Positions 35,847 through 45,321 are shown, numbered from the stretch's first letter. The stretch is 64,000 nt of DNA from Halioglobus sp. (GCA_020443325.1 JAGRIK010000357.1:1-64000), one strand, 5' to 3'. The notes: generated by a model not told the origin, from the letters alone. Program-made: numbers and translations.

Positions 35847-36274
35847 TCAGGCTGTTGCTCGTAACGGCGGCGACTCGCATGTTGTAGTTTTTCATGGTGG
35901 CGATAATCCCAGTCTACCGGAGAGTGCTGCCAATGCAGTAATCTATATCTCGTAGCTGAGTATACGCTGATCACTCTAGCGAGCCGCGAGTGTTCGAAAA
36001 AATTGGTAGTTGATCCATCATCACTAAGGCCTATACTTCCATACATATCAGCGCCAGCCAATAAACTAACGTCAGAAGTCACAGAGCTGAAAATGTACCT
36101 CTTACCGCTGTAGCTTCAATAGTGCATGGGTATTCTCGTCCACAGACTATGGAGCTTGATAAATTTTCTACATTGTTTTCAAACAGGTTTTTCTAGCGAA
36201 TTCAGCTAAAGCGAATACTCAAGCGCTGATTTTTCATTTTTTTAACCCTGGCTGACGATGCTAATCGCGAGAAT
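35847..36274. other. AT-richer gap at the edge of the aryl polyene block
   Basis: About 430 bases without a supported gene. Base composition drops visibly here compared with the preceding genes and stays lower through about 51.8 kb. A minus-strand frame (about 36100 to 35950) reads like protein in part (GADMYGSIGLSDDG) but lacks a start and runs into the neighbouring gene start. It may be a decayed gene end. A promoter for the lipoprotein gene is expected before 36275; none stands out. Confidence 0.5.
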
Positions 36275-36913
36275 ATGGTTCTGATGAAGCTCACTAGACC
36301 TGCTGGCGGCCTGATGCTCCTTACAGCTCTCCTCGGAGGCTGCGCAGCCAATAATCAGTACAATTATGCTGAGACAGACATCGAGCTGCCAATCACGGGT
36401 TATGGAAAGCTGGGCCTTGCTGTCATTGATGCAAGGCCATACGTAGCAAGTGGCGTGAAAAATGCAGACTTTGTAGGGCTGCAGAGGGGCCGCTATGCCT
36501 ACCCCTTTGATGTGACGACCAGCACAGGTGCTCCCTTGGCGCAGGACATACAATCGGCGCTTTCCAACGCACTGTCCAGTAAGGGTTTTGAGGTGATTGG
36601 GTTTGAACTCTTATCTGTATCGGATGAACTACTTGCCCATGCGATTAGCGCCTCCGGCGCAAGGCGAAGTCTGGTGCTGACTATTCGGGAGTGGAAGACA
36701 GATGCACTGGTCAATTTCGGTTTGCACTACGATATGGAATTGAAGGTATACGACGAGTCAGGCCGCCTGCTGGCGGAAAAAAGCACTGCGGGACATGAAA
36801 AGTTGGGGTGGGCCAGAAGAGAAAGCCGAAATTCCGATGCTGCGACGGCATCGCTTGGGTATAGACTCGGGCTCCTTATCAGTTCTCCTGATATCGAGGC
36901 CAGTCTGGACTAG
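36275..36913 (+). CDS. YajG-like lipoprotein
   Basis: A 212-residue lipoprotein. The signal ends in lipobox LLGGC at about residue 23. The mature part has LGLAVIDARPYVASGVKNAD, then VTTSTGAPLAQDIQSALSNA, where a predicted helix precedes a strand-rich domain, similar in layout to YajG-type lipoproteins. The function is unknown. Codon use is AT-richer than in genes left of 35.8 kb. It is the first plus-strand gene of the block next to the aryl polyene operon. ATG at 36284 is an alternative start. Confidence 0.7.
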   Translation: MVLMKLTRPAGGLMLLTALLGGCAANNQYNYAETDIELPITGYGKLGLAVIDARPYVASGVKNADFVGLQRGRYAYPFDVTTSTGAPLAQDIQSALSNALSSKGFEVIGFELLSVSDELLAHAISASGARRSLVLTIREWKTDALVNFGLHYDMELKVYDESGRLLAEKSTAGHEKLGWARRESRNSDAATASLGYRLGLLISSPDIEASLD

Positions 36914-37049
36914 AACCGGTTCACTCTCGCTATGGTCATTTTGGGCAAGTGCAAGACATTGCTCAAAAAACCATTTGCACTACTTCAACAAAAGATGATG
37001 CAATTCAGTTACACCGATATCCATTTCCATAAAAAAGGATTAGTTTACG

Positions 37050-37493
37050 ATGAAAAAATGGAGTGTAGTTCCCGCCGTGCTGTTTTTGGTCTGTTTTTCC
37101 GCCGTCACGCTGGCGCGGGATGACAGAAACCGTTACTCAATTGAGGAGGCGATGAATACTCAAGCTGCAAAGGAAAAACTCAATAAAGGATACTCCTTTC
37201 AGTTCGGCCCAGACACCCAGGGCAAGATCGTAACAAATCACGGCGAAGTCATGGTAAATAAGAAAACAAATGCCTTCGGCAAGACCGACAGGGACGCATG
37301 CAACTGGGTATTTTTGTCTGCGATGATCGGCTTCCAAGAAAATATCGCAAAACAAGGCGGCAATGCGGTTGTGAATATTCGCAGCTATTACAAAAAGGGC
37401 GACTTTTCCAGCAGCTCCGAATTCGAATGTGGCAATGGTGCAATTATGGCGGGAGTTACATTCATAGGTGACATCGTAACCTTGGAACAATAG
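37050..37493 (+). CDS. Exported protein, unknown function (excinuclease-labelled family)
   Basis: A 147-residue secreted protein with signal peptide MKKWSVVPAVLFLVCFSAVT (cleavage near LARD). The mature domain has VMVNKKTNAFGKTDRDACNW, GGNAVVNIRSYYKKG and a second Cys in FECGNGAI, so one disulfide is likely. Homologues are often labelled excinuclease ATPase subunit, but the protein has no Walker motifs and is exported, so that name is wrong. Such genes are found beside aryl polyene clusters. AAGGA lies about ten bases before the ATG. Confidence 0.75.
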   Translation: MKKWSVVPAVLFLVCFSAVTLARDDRNRYSIEEAMNTQAAKEKLNKGYSFQFGPDTQGKIVTNHGEVMVNKKTNAFGKTDRDACNWVFLSAMIGFQENIAKQGGNAVVNIRSYYKKGDFSSSSEFECGNGAIMAGVTFIGDIVTLEQ

Positions 37494-37494
37494 A

Positions 37495-37605
37495 TTGTAT
37501 ATTAGAGTATCTGCAATCATCACACTGGGATTACTCTCATCAAGTGCTTTTTGTCTAACTGCCGAACAGATGTCTCAGCAGTATAAATCTGGTTTGGGTA
37601 TATGA
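37495..37605 (+). CDS. Small 36-residue signal-peptide-like ORF
   Basis: From TTG at 37495 a frame encodes 36 residues: a short basic start, a hydrophobic core (AIITLGLLSSSAF), then LTAEQMSQQYKSGLGI. It begins one base after the stop of the exported protein gene and its TGA overlaps the ATG of the halogenase-like gene by four bases (ATGA), filling the gap exactly. It may be a small secreted peptide, a leader for coupling, or the stub of a lost exported gene. Nothing similar is known to me. Confidence 0.5.
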   Translation: MYIRVSAIITLGLLSSSAFCLTAEQMSQQYKSGLGI

Positions 37606-38849
37606 CTGAACAGGTACGTGATGTATTGATAGTTGGTGCCGGACCATCGGGCTCCATAGCATCAGCGATATTGCAGCGTGCGGGATACGATGTACTGGTA
37701 CTGGAGCGTGAAAGCTTTCCCAGATTCTCCATAGGTGAGAGTTTGTTACCTCAATGCATGAAGTACATCAGGGAAGCCGGGTTGTTACCCGCGATTGAAG
37801 CTGTGGGGTTCCAGCGCAAAAATGGTGCATTGTTTCTACATCAGGGAACTTACGGCGGGTTCGATTTTTGCGAGCAATTTTCCAGAGGCGACAGCGAAAC
37901 CTTTCAAGTACAGCGCGCTCAATTTGACAAGGTACTGGCTGACGAAGCTGAGAATATTGGTGTCGACATCCGCTATCAACATGAAATCACTGCAATCGAT
38001 ATCACACGAGCGAATCCTGAGATTACTTGTAAGCTGCCCGATGGCAATACCGGAAAGTTTAGTGCGCGGTTTCTGCTGGACGCCAGTGGTTTCGGCCGAG
38101 TCCTACCTCGATTCCTGAACCTGGAGTATCCCTCGGAATTCCCAACCAGAACTGCCATGTTTACGCATATCGAGGACAATATTACCGACCCGAACTATGA
38201 CCGAAACAAGATACTAATTACCATACACCCAGAGTATCGCGACGTCTGGTTTTGGTTGATTCCATTTTCAGATGGACGGGCTTCGATTGGTGTAGTAGCA
38301 GAGAGCGCGCACTTTACCAATCGGCAAAGGCATTGTACGAATGCTCTGTCAGACTGGATAGACGATGACCCGACACTGAAAGCACTGCTTGGCAATTCCA
38401 GTTGGGATACAGAGGTCAGGCAAATAACCGGGTACTCTGCGAATGTTAAACAGATGGCCGGACGTAATTATGCGCTACTCGGAAATGCCGGAGAATTTCT
38501 TGACCCCATATTCTCGTCCGGCGTCACTATCGCGATGCATTCCGCCAGCCTGGCAGCGGGTTTACTGATCAAGCAATTCAAAGGGGAAAACGTTGACTGG
38601 GAACTTGAGTACGCAAAGCCCCTGTCAAAAGGAGTGGATACCTTTCGAGCTTTTGTTACCGCTTGGTACGATGGGAGTTTTCAAGACATCATCTTTCATC
38701 AGCGGCAGTCCACTGAGATAAGAAAAATGATTTGTTCTGTGTTGGCGGGATATGCTTGGGACGAGACTAACCCCTATGTCCAGAACCCGAGGAAACGTCT
38801 GGACACGCTTTCAGCCTACTGTAAAACAAACTTCTCCCAAAACACCTGA
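37602..38849 (+). CDS. Flavin-dependent halogenase-like oxidoreductase
   Basis: A 415-residue FAD enzyme. VGAGPSG (residues 11-17) binds FAD, Glu46 sits in SIGESLLP, Lys73 lies in GFQRKNGALF where halogenases have their essential Lys, WFWLIP (216-221) fits the W-x-W-x-I-P halogenase motif, and FLDPIFSSG (299-307) fits F-x-x-P-x-x-S-x-G. In the Trp-halogenase superfamily these motifs mark halogenation rather than hydroxylation, though geranylgeranyl-reductase-like relatives share some. It would use FADH2 and halide to modify the aryl head group. It converges with the aryl polyene operon and is coupled to the small ORF. Activity is not proven. Confidence 0.78.
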   Translation: MTEQVRDVLIVGAGPSGSIASAILQRAGYDVLVLERESFPRFSIGESLLPQCMKYIREAGLLPAIEAVGFQRKNGALFLHQGTYGGFDFCEQFSRGDSETFQVQRAQFDKVLADEAENIGVDIRYQHEITAIDITRANPEITCKLPDGNTGKFSARFLLDASGFGRVLPRFLNLEYPSEFPTRTAMFTHIEDNITDPNYDRNKILITIHPEYRDVWFWLIPFSDGRASIGVVAESAHFTNRQRHCTNALSDWIDDDPTLKALLGNSSWDTEVRQITGYSANVKQMAGRNYALLGNAGEFLDPIFSSGVTIAMHSASLAAGLLIKQFKGENVDWELEYAKPLSKGVDTFRAFVTAWYDGSFQDIIFHQRQSTEIRKMICSVLAGYAWDETNPYVQNPRKRLDTLSAYCKTNFSQNT

Positions 38850-38865
38850 ATCACGGAAGCAATAT

Positions 38866-40095
38866 CTAGACACGCTTGAAAATAAGCGACGTGTTAATAC
38901 CACCAAATGCAAAATTGTTGGACATCGCGATTTCACAATCCAATACGCGGCCATCCCCAACGATATAGTCTAATTCTGCACATTTCGGATCGATATTCTG
39001 AAGATTCAGCGTTGGATGAAACCAACCATCCCTCATCATATTAATCGTTGCCCACGCTTCGGTAGAGCCGCAGGCACCCAGAGTATGCCCCGTAAAGCTC
39101 TTCAACGCACTGATAGCGGTCTTATCCCCAAGAACAATATGTACAGCTTGGCTCTCAGCGATATCTCCACGCTCAGTCGCTGTTCCATGTGCGCTGATAT
39201 AGTCGATGTCCCCTGACTCAATACCTGCACTCTTCAGTGACTGCTCCAGTACTCGGGAAATTGAATCAACACAAGGCTGAGTAATATGTGCGCCGTCAGA
39301 ATTGGTTGCATAGCCAATAATTTCTGCGTAAATCGGTGCTCCCCGGGCGAGCGCGTGCTCGAATTCTTCCAGAACCAGCGTACAAGCACCCTCGCCAATA
39401 ACGAGGCCATCTCGATCACGGTCAAACGGCCGAGGTGTCAACTCAGGGGAATCATTGAGAGTCGACGTAGCAAACAAAGTGTCAAATACTGCAGCCTCTG
39501 TTGGGCAGAGTTCCTCCCCTCCACCGCAGATCATCATGGTCTGTAGCCCATGACGAATAGCCTCATAACCATAGCCGATCCCCTGACTCGATGATGTACA
39601 AGCGCTAGATGTGGTGTAGACCCTACCTTTGATACCGAAAAATACACCTATATTGACTGCTGCAGTGTGACTCATCATACGAATGTAGCTAGTCGCGTTC
39701 AGGCCAGCAGTAGACCCACACCCATCGACCAACATACTGCTGAAATCCGCTATTGCGTCTGTGCTACCTGTCGATGAGCCATAAGCAATACCGGCATCAC
39801 CACTGGCGAGGAGGGCGTTGCCGATCAAGCCGGCATCAGCCAGCGCCTTTTCTGTTGCTGTGACGGACATCAGTGCCACCCGGCCCATCGTTCGAGTCTC
39901 TCGTCTGGAATAGTGAGCCGGCTTCTCAAAGTCAGTGACCGGCCCTGCCAGATTGGTAAAGAGACCCTGATAGTTCGCCCACTCAGGCATTTGGACAATA
40001 GCGTTCCGTCCCGATTGCAGTCGTGTCCTGACCTCTGGCCAATCGTCACCTAGCGACGAAACACAGCCCATTCCTGTAACAACCACTCGCTTCAT
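38866..40095 (-). CDS. apeR: Beta-ketoacyl-ACP synthase (ApeR-like)
   Basis: A 409-residue FabF-type ketosynthase with the full Cys-His-His triad: TTSSACTSSSQGIGYG (Cys), SAHGTATERGD (His) and KSFTGHTLGACGSTE (His). It would condense malonyl-ACP with starter or growing acyl units. The gene abuts the ketoreductase stop (TAG directly followed by ATG) and is the last gene of the operon, converging with the halogenase-like gene. Assignment as ApeR rests on its position; ApeR homodimers are reported to act in early or parallel elongation. Confidence 0.9.
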   Translation of the reverse strand: MKRVVVTGMGCVSSLGDDWPEVRTRLQSGRNAIVQMPEWANYQGLFTNLAGPVTDFEKPAHYSRRETRTMGRVALMSVTATEKALADAGLIGNALLASGDAGIAYGSSTGSTDAIADFSSMLVDGCGSTAGLNATSYIRMMSHTAAVNIGVFFGIKGRVYTTSSACTSSSQGIGYGYEAIRHGLQTMMICGGGEELCPTEAAVFDTLFATSTLNDSPELTPRPFDRDRDGLVIGEGACTLVLEEFEHALARGAPIYAEIIGYATNSDGAHITQPCVDSISRVLEQSLKSAGIESGDIDYISAHGTATERGDIAESQAVHIVLGDKTAISALKSFTGHTLGACGSTEAWATINMMRDGWFHPTLNLQNIDPKCAELDYIVGDGRVLDCEIAMSNNFAFGGINTSLIFKRV

Positions 40096-40821
40096 CTAGC
40101 ACAAACCGCCATTCACTGATATCACCTGCCTCGTAATGTAACTTGCTTCACTGCTAACAAGAAAGCGCACTACCGCGGCAACTTCTTCCGGGCGCCCCAC
40201 ACGTTGCATAGGAATACTCTTCACAATCGACTCCAGCGGAAGCGCATCCAGCATCTCTGTCTCAATTAACCCAGGCGCTACACAATTAACCGTAATCTTG
40301 CGCTTCGCCAACTCCATTGCGAGCGCCTTGGTAGCACCGATTATTCCGGCTTTTGCCGCCGAGTAGTTGACCTGACCGCGATTTCCAATCAGCCCGGATA
40401 CCGAAGCGAGCGTAACAATGCGCCCTGGCTTGCGCCGTCGAATCATTGGCATGATCAACGGATTGAGAACATTGTAGAAACCTCCCAAGTTGGTGTTGAT
40501 AACACCGTCCCAATCTTCTCCGGTCATCGCTGGAAAAGCGTTGTCGTTGGCTAGACCGGCATTGCATACCACCCCGTAGTATGCGCCGTACGTCTCCACA
40601 TCGGCCAGTAATATTTCCTGTACACCACCTCGGTCCGCCAGGTCGAACTGCAGGATACGTACATTTACACCCATGCTTTCTGCAGTTTCACGGACAATTT
40701 CGGCCTCTTCAAGCCTGGACCGACAGTGTAGTACCAGGTCATAGCCCGCCGCCGCCAGTTCCAATGCGATGGACTTCCCGATTCCTCTGCTGGAACCCGT
40801 AACCAGTATCGTGTTTTTCAT
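40096..40821 (-). CDS. apeQ: 3-oxoacyl-ACP reductase (FabG-like, ApeQ)
   Basis: A 241-residue short-chain dehydrogenase. TGSSRGIGKSIA is the NADPH loop, NAGL the structural motif, ASVSGLIGNRGQVNYSAAKA carries catalytic Ser, Tyr and Lys. It would reduce the 3-keto group after each condensation. Its ATG overlaps the dehydratase stop by four bases (ATGA). Lettering follows the ape gene order from memory. Confidence 0.92.
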   Translation of the reverse strand: MKNTILVTGSSRGIGKSIALELAAAGYDLVLHCRSRLEEAEIVRETAESMGVNVRILQFDLADRGGVQEILLADVETYGAYYGVVCNAGLANDNAFPAMTGEDWDGVINTNLGGFYNVLNPLIMPMIRRRKPGRIVTLASVSGLIGNRGQVNYSAAKAGIIGATKALAMELAKRKITVNCVAPGLIETEMLDALPLESIVKSIPMQRVGRPEEVAAVVRFLVSSEASYITRQVISVNGGLC

Positions 40822-41270
40822 GTTCCAAGTACTTCTGCGAGATTAGCGGCATCTGAGGGCTCATACACGGTCAAAATGGCAGTTTGCAAAACCTCATGCC
40901 CCTCAACTTTGCACTCAAAGGCTGCCATACCCGAATCTCCGTACACGATTTGTGTAACGCAGACGCGTAAAATATCACCGGCTGTATATATATGCACGTT
41001 AGATTCAAAGCGGCGCGTTCCGAGAAGGAATCCCAACTTTGCCGGTTCTCCAGCGACGCGGGAGCGCAAGCCCGAGAATGCCGCAATACTTTGCGCCATG
41101 TACTCAATACCGACCAACGCAGGCACAAAACCCTCGTCATCAAACATCCCATCCAACCGCACTGTTAGCTCAGCAACCAAATAGTCTTCCCCGCTCTCAA
41201 TGACACGATCCAGGAGCAGCATAGGAGCAGCGTGAGGGACGAGTTCCTCTATGGGCGGAAAATCAATCAT
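40818..41270 (-). CDS. apeP: Hotdog dehydratase (ApeP-like)
   Basis: A 150-residue hotdog protein. VPHAAPMLLLDRVIESGEDY matches the N-terminal part of FabZ-like dehydratases, and VGIEYMAQSIAAFSGLRSR the central helix, with the Glu of the active site. The classical HFPG His is replaced, which fits ApeP. ApeP pairs with the ApeI dehydratase as a heterodimer; here ApeI is the C-terminal part of the adenylation protein. Its start overlaps the ketosynthase stop by eight bases. Confidence 0.85.
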   Translation of the reverse strand: MIDFPPIEELVPHAAPMLLLDRVIESGEDYLVAELTVRLDGMFDDEGFVPALVGIEYMAQSIAAFSGLRSRVAGEPAKLGFLLGTRRFESNVHIYTAGDILRVCVTQIVYGDSGMAAFECKVEGHEVLQTAILTVYEPSDAANLAEVLGT

Positions 41271-42426
41271 CTACCACCCCTATGACAAGGGAGACATTGC
41301 TGCCCCCGAATGCAAAAGAGTTGCTCATACAAACCCGTGGTTTGCCCGTACTGAAATCGTTGTCTCGCGTTACTGCAACCGGGGCGAGGTCGGGGTCCAG
41401 ATCGTCCATGAACAGAGATGGAGGCAACCGCCAATCACTTCCTGACGTGAGTAGTAGCCAGCACAAGGCCAACTCCAGCGCAGCGGCTGCGCCCAGCGTA
41501 TGTCCTGTAAACGTTTTGGTTGTACTGCAAGGTATATTTTCCCCCAATAGCCGATTTACAGCCTTACACTCCATGAGATCGTTTTGCACCGTCCCCGTAC
41601 CATGGAGATTGAGATAATCAATAGTCGATGGCTCGATTCCAGCATTCAAAAGGGCATTCTTCATCGCAAGAAATGCGCCTCGCCCCTCCGGGTGGGGTGC
41701 AGAGATATGGTAGGCATCAGAACTGGCTGCGCCGCCGCGAAAATGCACCCCTCTACATTCTCTGCTCATAAGAAACACCGCACCCGCTTCGCCGATATTA
41801 ATACCGTCCCGTTTTGTTGATAACGGCCTGCAGTACGTCGAAGCCAATGCATCAAGCGAAGCAAAACCACGCACAGTCAACTCACACAAACTGTCAACTC
41901 CCCCGACTACAACAACGTCACACTGATCAAGATCCAGCAGGCGCCGGGCAGCCAAAAACGCAATACCGCTGGAGGAGCAAGCCGTTGAGACAGTCGAGAC
42001 CGGGCCGGACACCTGAAGAAATGCCGCCACGAACTCACCCAACCCAGCCAGAACGCCCTGCAATGCGTGGAAGCCGGCAGGATGTCTACCAGACACCTCC
42101 CACAATCGCACTGCATTTTCGGTATTGACAATTCCTGATGTACTGGTCCCCATCACCACGCCAACACGATTGGGACCGTATTTCAACCGAGCATCTTCGA
42201 TGGCCGGACGAATCTGTTCAAGTGCTGCCATGGCAATTTGATTATTTCGGCAATTATACTGCGACAATTCCGAAGGCACAGACATGAGTTCACCCGGGAT
42301 ACGACCCACGTATGTGTCACACCAGGAACTATAAATACCTTGCTGCTCGGGTACCGGGCAATCACGCCTCAGCAGTGCACTGGAAACGGCCGTTTTGCTC
42401 GTGCCAAGTACGCACAGCAGCCCCAT
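41263..42426 (-). CDS. apeO: Beta-ketoacyl-ACP synthase (ApeO-like)
   Basis: A 387-residue ketosynthase. VSTACSSSGIAFLAARRL holds the catalytic Cys, LNLHGTGTVQND the first His and KTFTGHTLGAAAALELAL the second, so the triad is complete. In studied systems ApeO pairs with the chain-length factor ApeC to make the polyene chain; the matching partner lies at 51020. A 44-base gap separates it from the exporter gene, where the ApeN lipoprotein would be expected. Confidence 0.9.
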   Translation of the reverse strand: MGLLCVLGTSKTAVSSALLRRDCPVPEQQGIYSSWCDTYVGRIPGELMSVPSELSQYNCRNNQIAMAALEQIRPAIEDARLKYGPNRVGVVMGTSTSGIVNTENAVRLWEVSGRHPAGFHALQGVLAGLGEFVAAFLQVSGPVSTVSTACSSSGIAFLAARRLLDLDQCDVVVVGGVDSLCELTVRGFASLDALASTYCRPLSTKRDGINIGEAGAVFLMSRECRGVHFRGGAASSDAYHISAPHPEGRGAFLAMKNALLNAGIEPSTIDYLNLHGTGTVQNDLMECKAVNRLLGENIPCSTTKTFTGHTLGAAAALELALCWLLLTSGSDWRLPPSLFMDDLDPDLAPVAVTRDNDFSTGKPRVCMSNSFAFGGSNVSLVIGVVDD

Positions 42427-42470
42427 GTCATTCAGATAGTACAGGCTAGCACCCCGGTAATGTCATTGTG

Positions 42471-44747
42471 TCATCGCCGCCACTCAACTCTCAACCAGGA
42501 GAGCGCAAATGCAACACTCAATCCAATTGCAATGGTTTCACCAAATGTACTGATTAGCGGGGTCTGTGAAAAAGCCAACATCCCAAAAGCCACGACACTG
42601 GTGAGCGCCGAAAGTGAAATTGCGAATGTTACTGCAGGCTGATCAGCTGGTGACGACAATCCACGAAAAATCGAATAGTCCATACTGACTCCAAAAATCA
42701 ACAACAGTGCTAGTAGGTTAATGATGGTGTAACTTCCACGGAGATAGCCAATAGCGGCAATGGTCAGCAGGCAGGCAGCCACCGGAAGCAGCAACAGTGG
42801 AACAGCCCTGCGCCATCCATAAAAAAGACACAGTATCGCTAGAATTGATACTACTCCGCCTGCCATAGCGATCATGACGCCCTTTCGATAGTCCGCAAGC
42901 AGAGAATTTATGTCACCAATGGGATCAACGTATGTAACTGACGGGTTGCCCCGCAGTAAGTGCGACAAACTATCAGCGGCCCCACGGGATGAAATACTTA
43001 CCCAACTCGCACATTCAGCTTCCTGGCATCCGATAAACCCGCCCATGCCTGAGGGCAAGGATATCCGATCTAGATCGGTCAATTGCAGGGGTTCAAATAC
43101 TGCCGGGATGCTGTTCAGCACTTCATCCCGATATGCTCGCTTGAAACCCAGATTATCAAGATGCTCAGCAAGTTCACCGCTTTCCAAAACCCGCCTGACC
43201 AAATCAAAATTGCGCCGCTGCGCTACCGATGAGGGGACCACATTAGAAACTCCATGCAATTCCAGCACTTCAGCGTCCTGGCTTAGCGTGTCGGCCAGGC
43301 GTGACAAACGCTCTTCCGTTTCCAGTACCACCTCCGGGTTGCTCCCGCGCACCAGGAAATATCGACTGTCCGAAGCAACGGACATACGTTCGACGATTAC
43401 CTCCTCATCTTCACCCAGGACTGGAGGTTTGCCGTAGAATGTGCGGACCTCGTCCAGCGGCGTCAATAACAACCAGCCTGGTATTGCCATTAACACTATC
43501 AATAGCGGTGCTCGCAGAGAGCGCAATGTTAACCTTGACCCTCGAAATAATGGGGGCAGCTGCGCGCCGACAGGAGGGCCACGGTAAAGTAATGGGTATA
43601 GCAAGCAGACCGTGAGAAAGCTACATAGCAAACCAGCTGCCATGAATAAGCCAATCTGGCGAATCCCGGGGAATGGCATAAAGGTAAGTGCAAAGAAAGC
43701 CACAACGCTACTTAGTACGCCCAGACCCAAACTGGTAAAGACTCGTGAAAGCGCCTTTTCGCGGCGCCATCCGGGCAGCAACGAATGTGCGAGATAGTGA
43801 TAGCTATAATCTACTGCGATACCGATAATAGTTGTACCAAACACCAACGTGAGGATGTGCAGTTCCCGCATAACCAAAACAGTGATTACTACGCCACCAG
43901 CCACGCCAGTGGCCACACTGATCAAAGTTAATCCTATGGCGGCAATCGAGCGCAAAAACGCTACTTGCAAGCCCACCAATAGCACTAGTGACACCACACC
44001 GATCGTAGAAATTTCCTGTTTGGCGCTTTGCGCACCATATGAGGAGTACAAAGGTACGCCTGTAGCATATAAGGCCATCCCATCTTCTGCGGCGCGCTCT
44101 TTAAGTCTGGAATAGGCCGAATACATGTTGCTCTTTGAATCCAGACTACGCATCCCCTGCGGAATAGTGAAAACTCCAAATTGTACGGTTTCCGGCAATT
44201 GATCAATAGTTGAAGACGCGCTTATAGGGATCGCAGCCTGCAGATATTTACGAAAGGTCCCCATCGGGTCAGTGGGTAGCGTTTCAGCCAGCACTCCCCC
44301 CAGGGGCGTATATATCTTTTTTCGAAAATTCTCCAGAAAGCTTGGCGCATCACGCTCCAGAGCCAAGTAATCCGATGCCGTTAGCAGATTCCAACGATAG
44401 GGGTAAAGCTCCTTCCCCAGGGCCCGCCATTTCCCCGCTTCTACTTCATTAAAGTTGGCGACTATCAACCCTTGAGTTATCAACTCATCGCGCACAGATT
44501 CAAAGAATTCCTTTGTTCGGCTAACGTCCTCGCCTTCTACCAGGACTACCAATTGAGTCTCATAAGCTGAGGCGGCCTGCCTGCTGGCTCCCTCAACCCA
44601 ACGGTCATTGCCTCCGGCAGGCAACAATGCCTGGAAATCACTCTTTAACCAACCCGGTTCTGGCCAGGCGATAGCTGACAGCAGCAGCAACCCAAAAGCG
44701 AGCAAAACCCAGGTTAAACCCTGGAGCTTATCGCTGTGGCTTGTCAC
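42471..44747 (-). CDS. apeM: RND/MMPL-type exporter (ApeM-like)
   Basis: A 758-residue membrane exporter with about twelve helices and two large periplasmic loops, related to MMPL and HpnN transporters. FGTTIIGIAVDYSYHYLAHS and LLIFGVSMDYSIFRGL each carry the Asp-Tyr pair of the proton path in TM4 and TM10. It would move the polyene lipid from the inner membrane to the LolA-like carrier. GTG at 44747 is chosen: AGGAGG lies nine bases upstream, while the longer ATG start at 44822 has no such site and would overlap the previous gene widely. Confidence 0.87.
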   Translation of the reverse strand: MTSHSDKLQGLTWVLLAFGLLLLSAIAWPEPGWLKSDFQALLPAGGNDRWVEGASRQAASAYETQLVVLVEGEDVSRTKEFFESVRDELITQGLIVANFNEVEAGKWRALGKELYPYRWNLLTASDYLALERDAPSFLENFRKKIYTPLGGVLAETLPTDPMGTFRKYLQAAIPISASSTIDQLPETVQFGVFTIPQGMRSLDSKSNMYSAYSRLKERAAEDGMALYATGVPLYSSYGAQSAKQEISTIGVVSLVLLVGLQVAFLRSIAAIGLTLISVATGVAGGVVITVLVMRELHILTLVFGTTIIGIAVDYSYHYLAHSLLPGWRREKALSRVFTSLGLGVLSSVVAFFALTFMPFPGIRQIGLFMAAGLLCSFLTVCLLYPLLYRGPPVGAQLPPLFRGSRLTLRSLRAPLLIVLMAIPGWLLLTPLDEVRTFYGKPPVLGEDEEVIVERMSVASDSRYFLVRGSNPEVVLETEERLSRLADTLSQDAEVLELHGVSNVVPSSVAQRRNFDLVRRVLESGELAEHLDNLGFKRAYRDEVLNSIPAVFEPLQLTDLDRISLPSGMGGFIGCQEAECASWVSISSRGAADSLSHLLRGNPSVTYVDPIGDINSLLADYRKGVMIAMAGGVVSILAILCLFYGWRRAVPLLLLPVAACLLTIAAIGYLRGSYTIINLLALLLIFGVSMDYSIFRGLSSPADQPAVTFAISLSALTSVVAFGMLAFSQTPLISTFGETIAIGLSVAFALSWLRVEWRR

Positions 44748-45321
44748 GCGGTACAACCTCCTCGGAACCAGAGCGTACATTACTAAACTGCATGAGCGTT
44801 CGATTTTGTTCAGCATCCACAATTTCGATAGATGACAGGTGATGCTTACCCTGTATTCTAATCAATGCGATAGCGGCTCGCAGACGGCTGGACCTGGGTG
44901 TTAGTGACACGGACCAACCGTCTGCCACTCCCTCCGTCGACACGCTGAAGACTTCAGTCAGGCCCGATAGATTGCCCTCCATGAATCCCAGCATAACGAT
45001 CGTAATCAACTTCCCGACTCCCTGATCCTCTACCGGTTTCCCATCCAGAAATATACGACCTTCTTTTACCAACATAGTGGACTCTAGTGGCTCTATCACA
45101 TGCCAAAACAATCCAGATTCACGGTCAAGACGGAACTGTCCTGAAGATACGAACGGTTTATCCACGAAGGAAAGGTATTTCCTCTGAGAAAAATCCCCAC
45201 GGAGGTTACTACTAACCACCAGCTCGCGTGAGATAAATGCCAGCATGGTTTCGGGAGAATCTTCCGTTGCAAAGGCCATGTTGCAAAACAGTAGTAACAG
45301 TAACGTGCGCAGCACTGTCAT
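44728..45321 (-). CDS. apeL: LolA-like periplasmic carrier (ApeL-like)
   Basis: A 197-residue exported protein: signal peptide (ending MAFA), then a LolA-type open beta-barrel. NLRGDFSQRKYLSFVDKPFV and SSGQFRLDRESGLFWHVI correspond to the F-x-Q and W-x-V-x-x-P segments of LolA-family carriers. It would shuttle the polyene-lipid through the periplasm. Its start overlaps the thioesterase stop (ATGA) and its stop lies inside the exporter start region. Confidence 0.88.
   Translation of the reverse strand: MTVLRTLLLLLFCNMAFATEDSPETMLAFISRELVVSSNLRGDFSQRKYLSFVDKPFVSSGQFRLDRESGLFWHVIEPLESTMLVKEGRIFLDGKPVEDQGVGKLITIVMLGFMEGNLSGLTEVFSVSTEGVADGWSVSLTPRSSRLRAAIALIRIQGKHHLSSIEIVDAEQNRTLMQFSNVRSGSEEVVPRDKPQR

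Noticed and set aside
35843..36082. Minus-strand 79-codon frame at the left edge of the aryl polyene block
   Set aside because: Part reads like protein, but a stop lies just upstream, the only start is a doubtful GTG, and the end overlaps the EamA gene start. Kept only as a possible remnant.
37050..37493. Excinuclease ATPase subunit label for the exported protein
   Set aside because: The protein is small and exported, with no ATP-binding motif; the label is an annotation error seen in databases.
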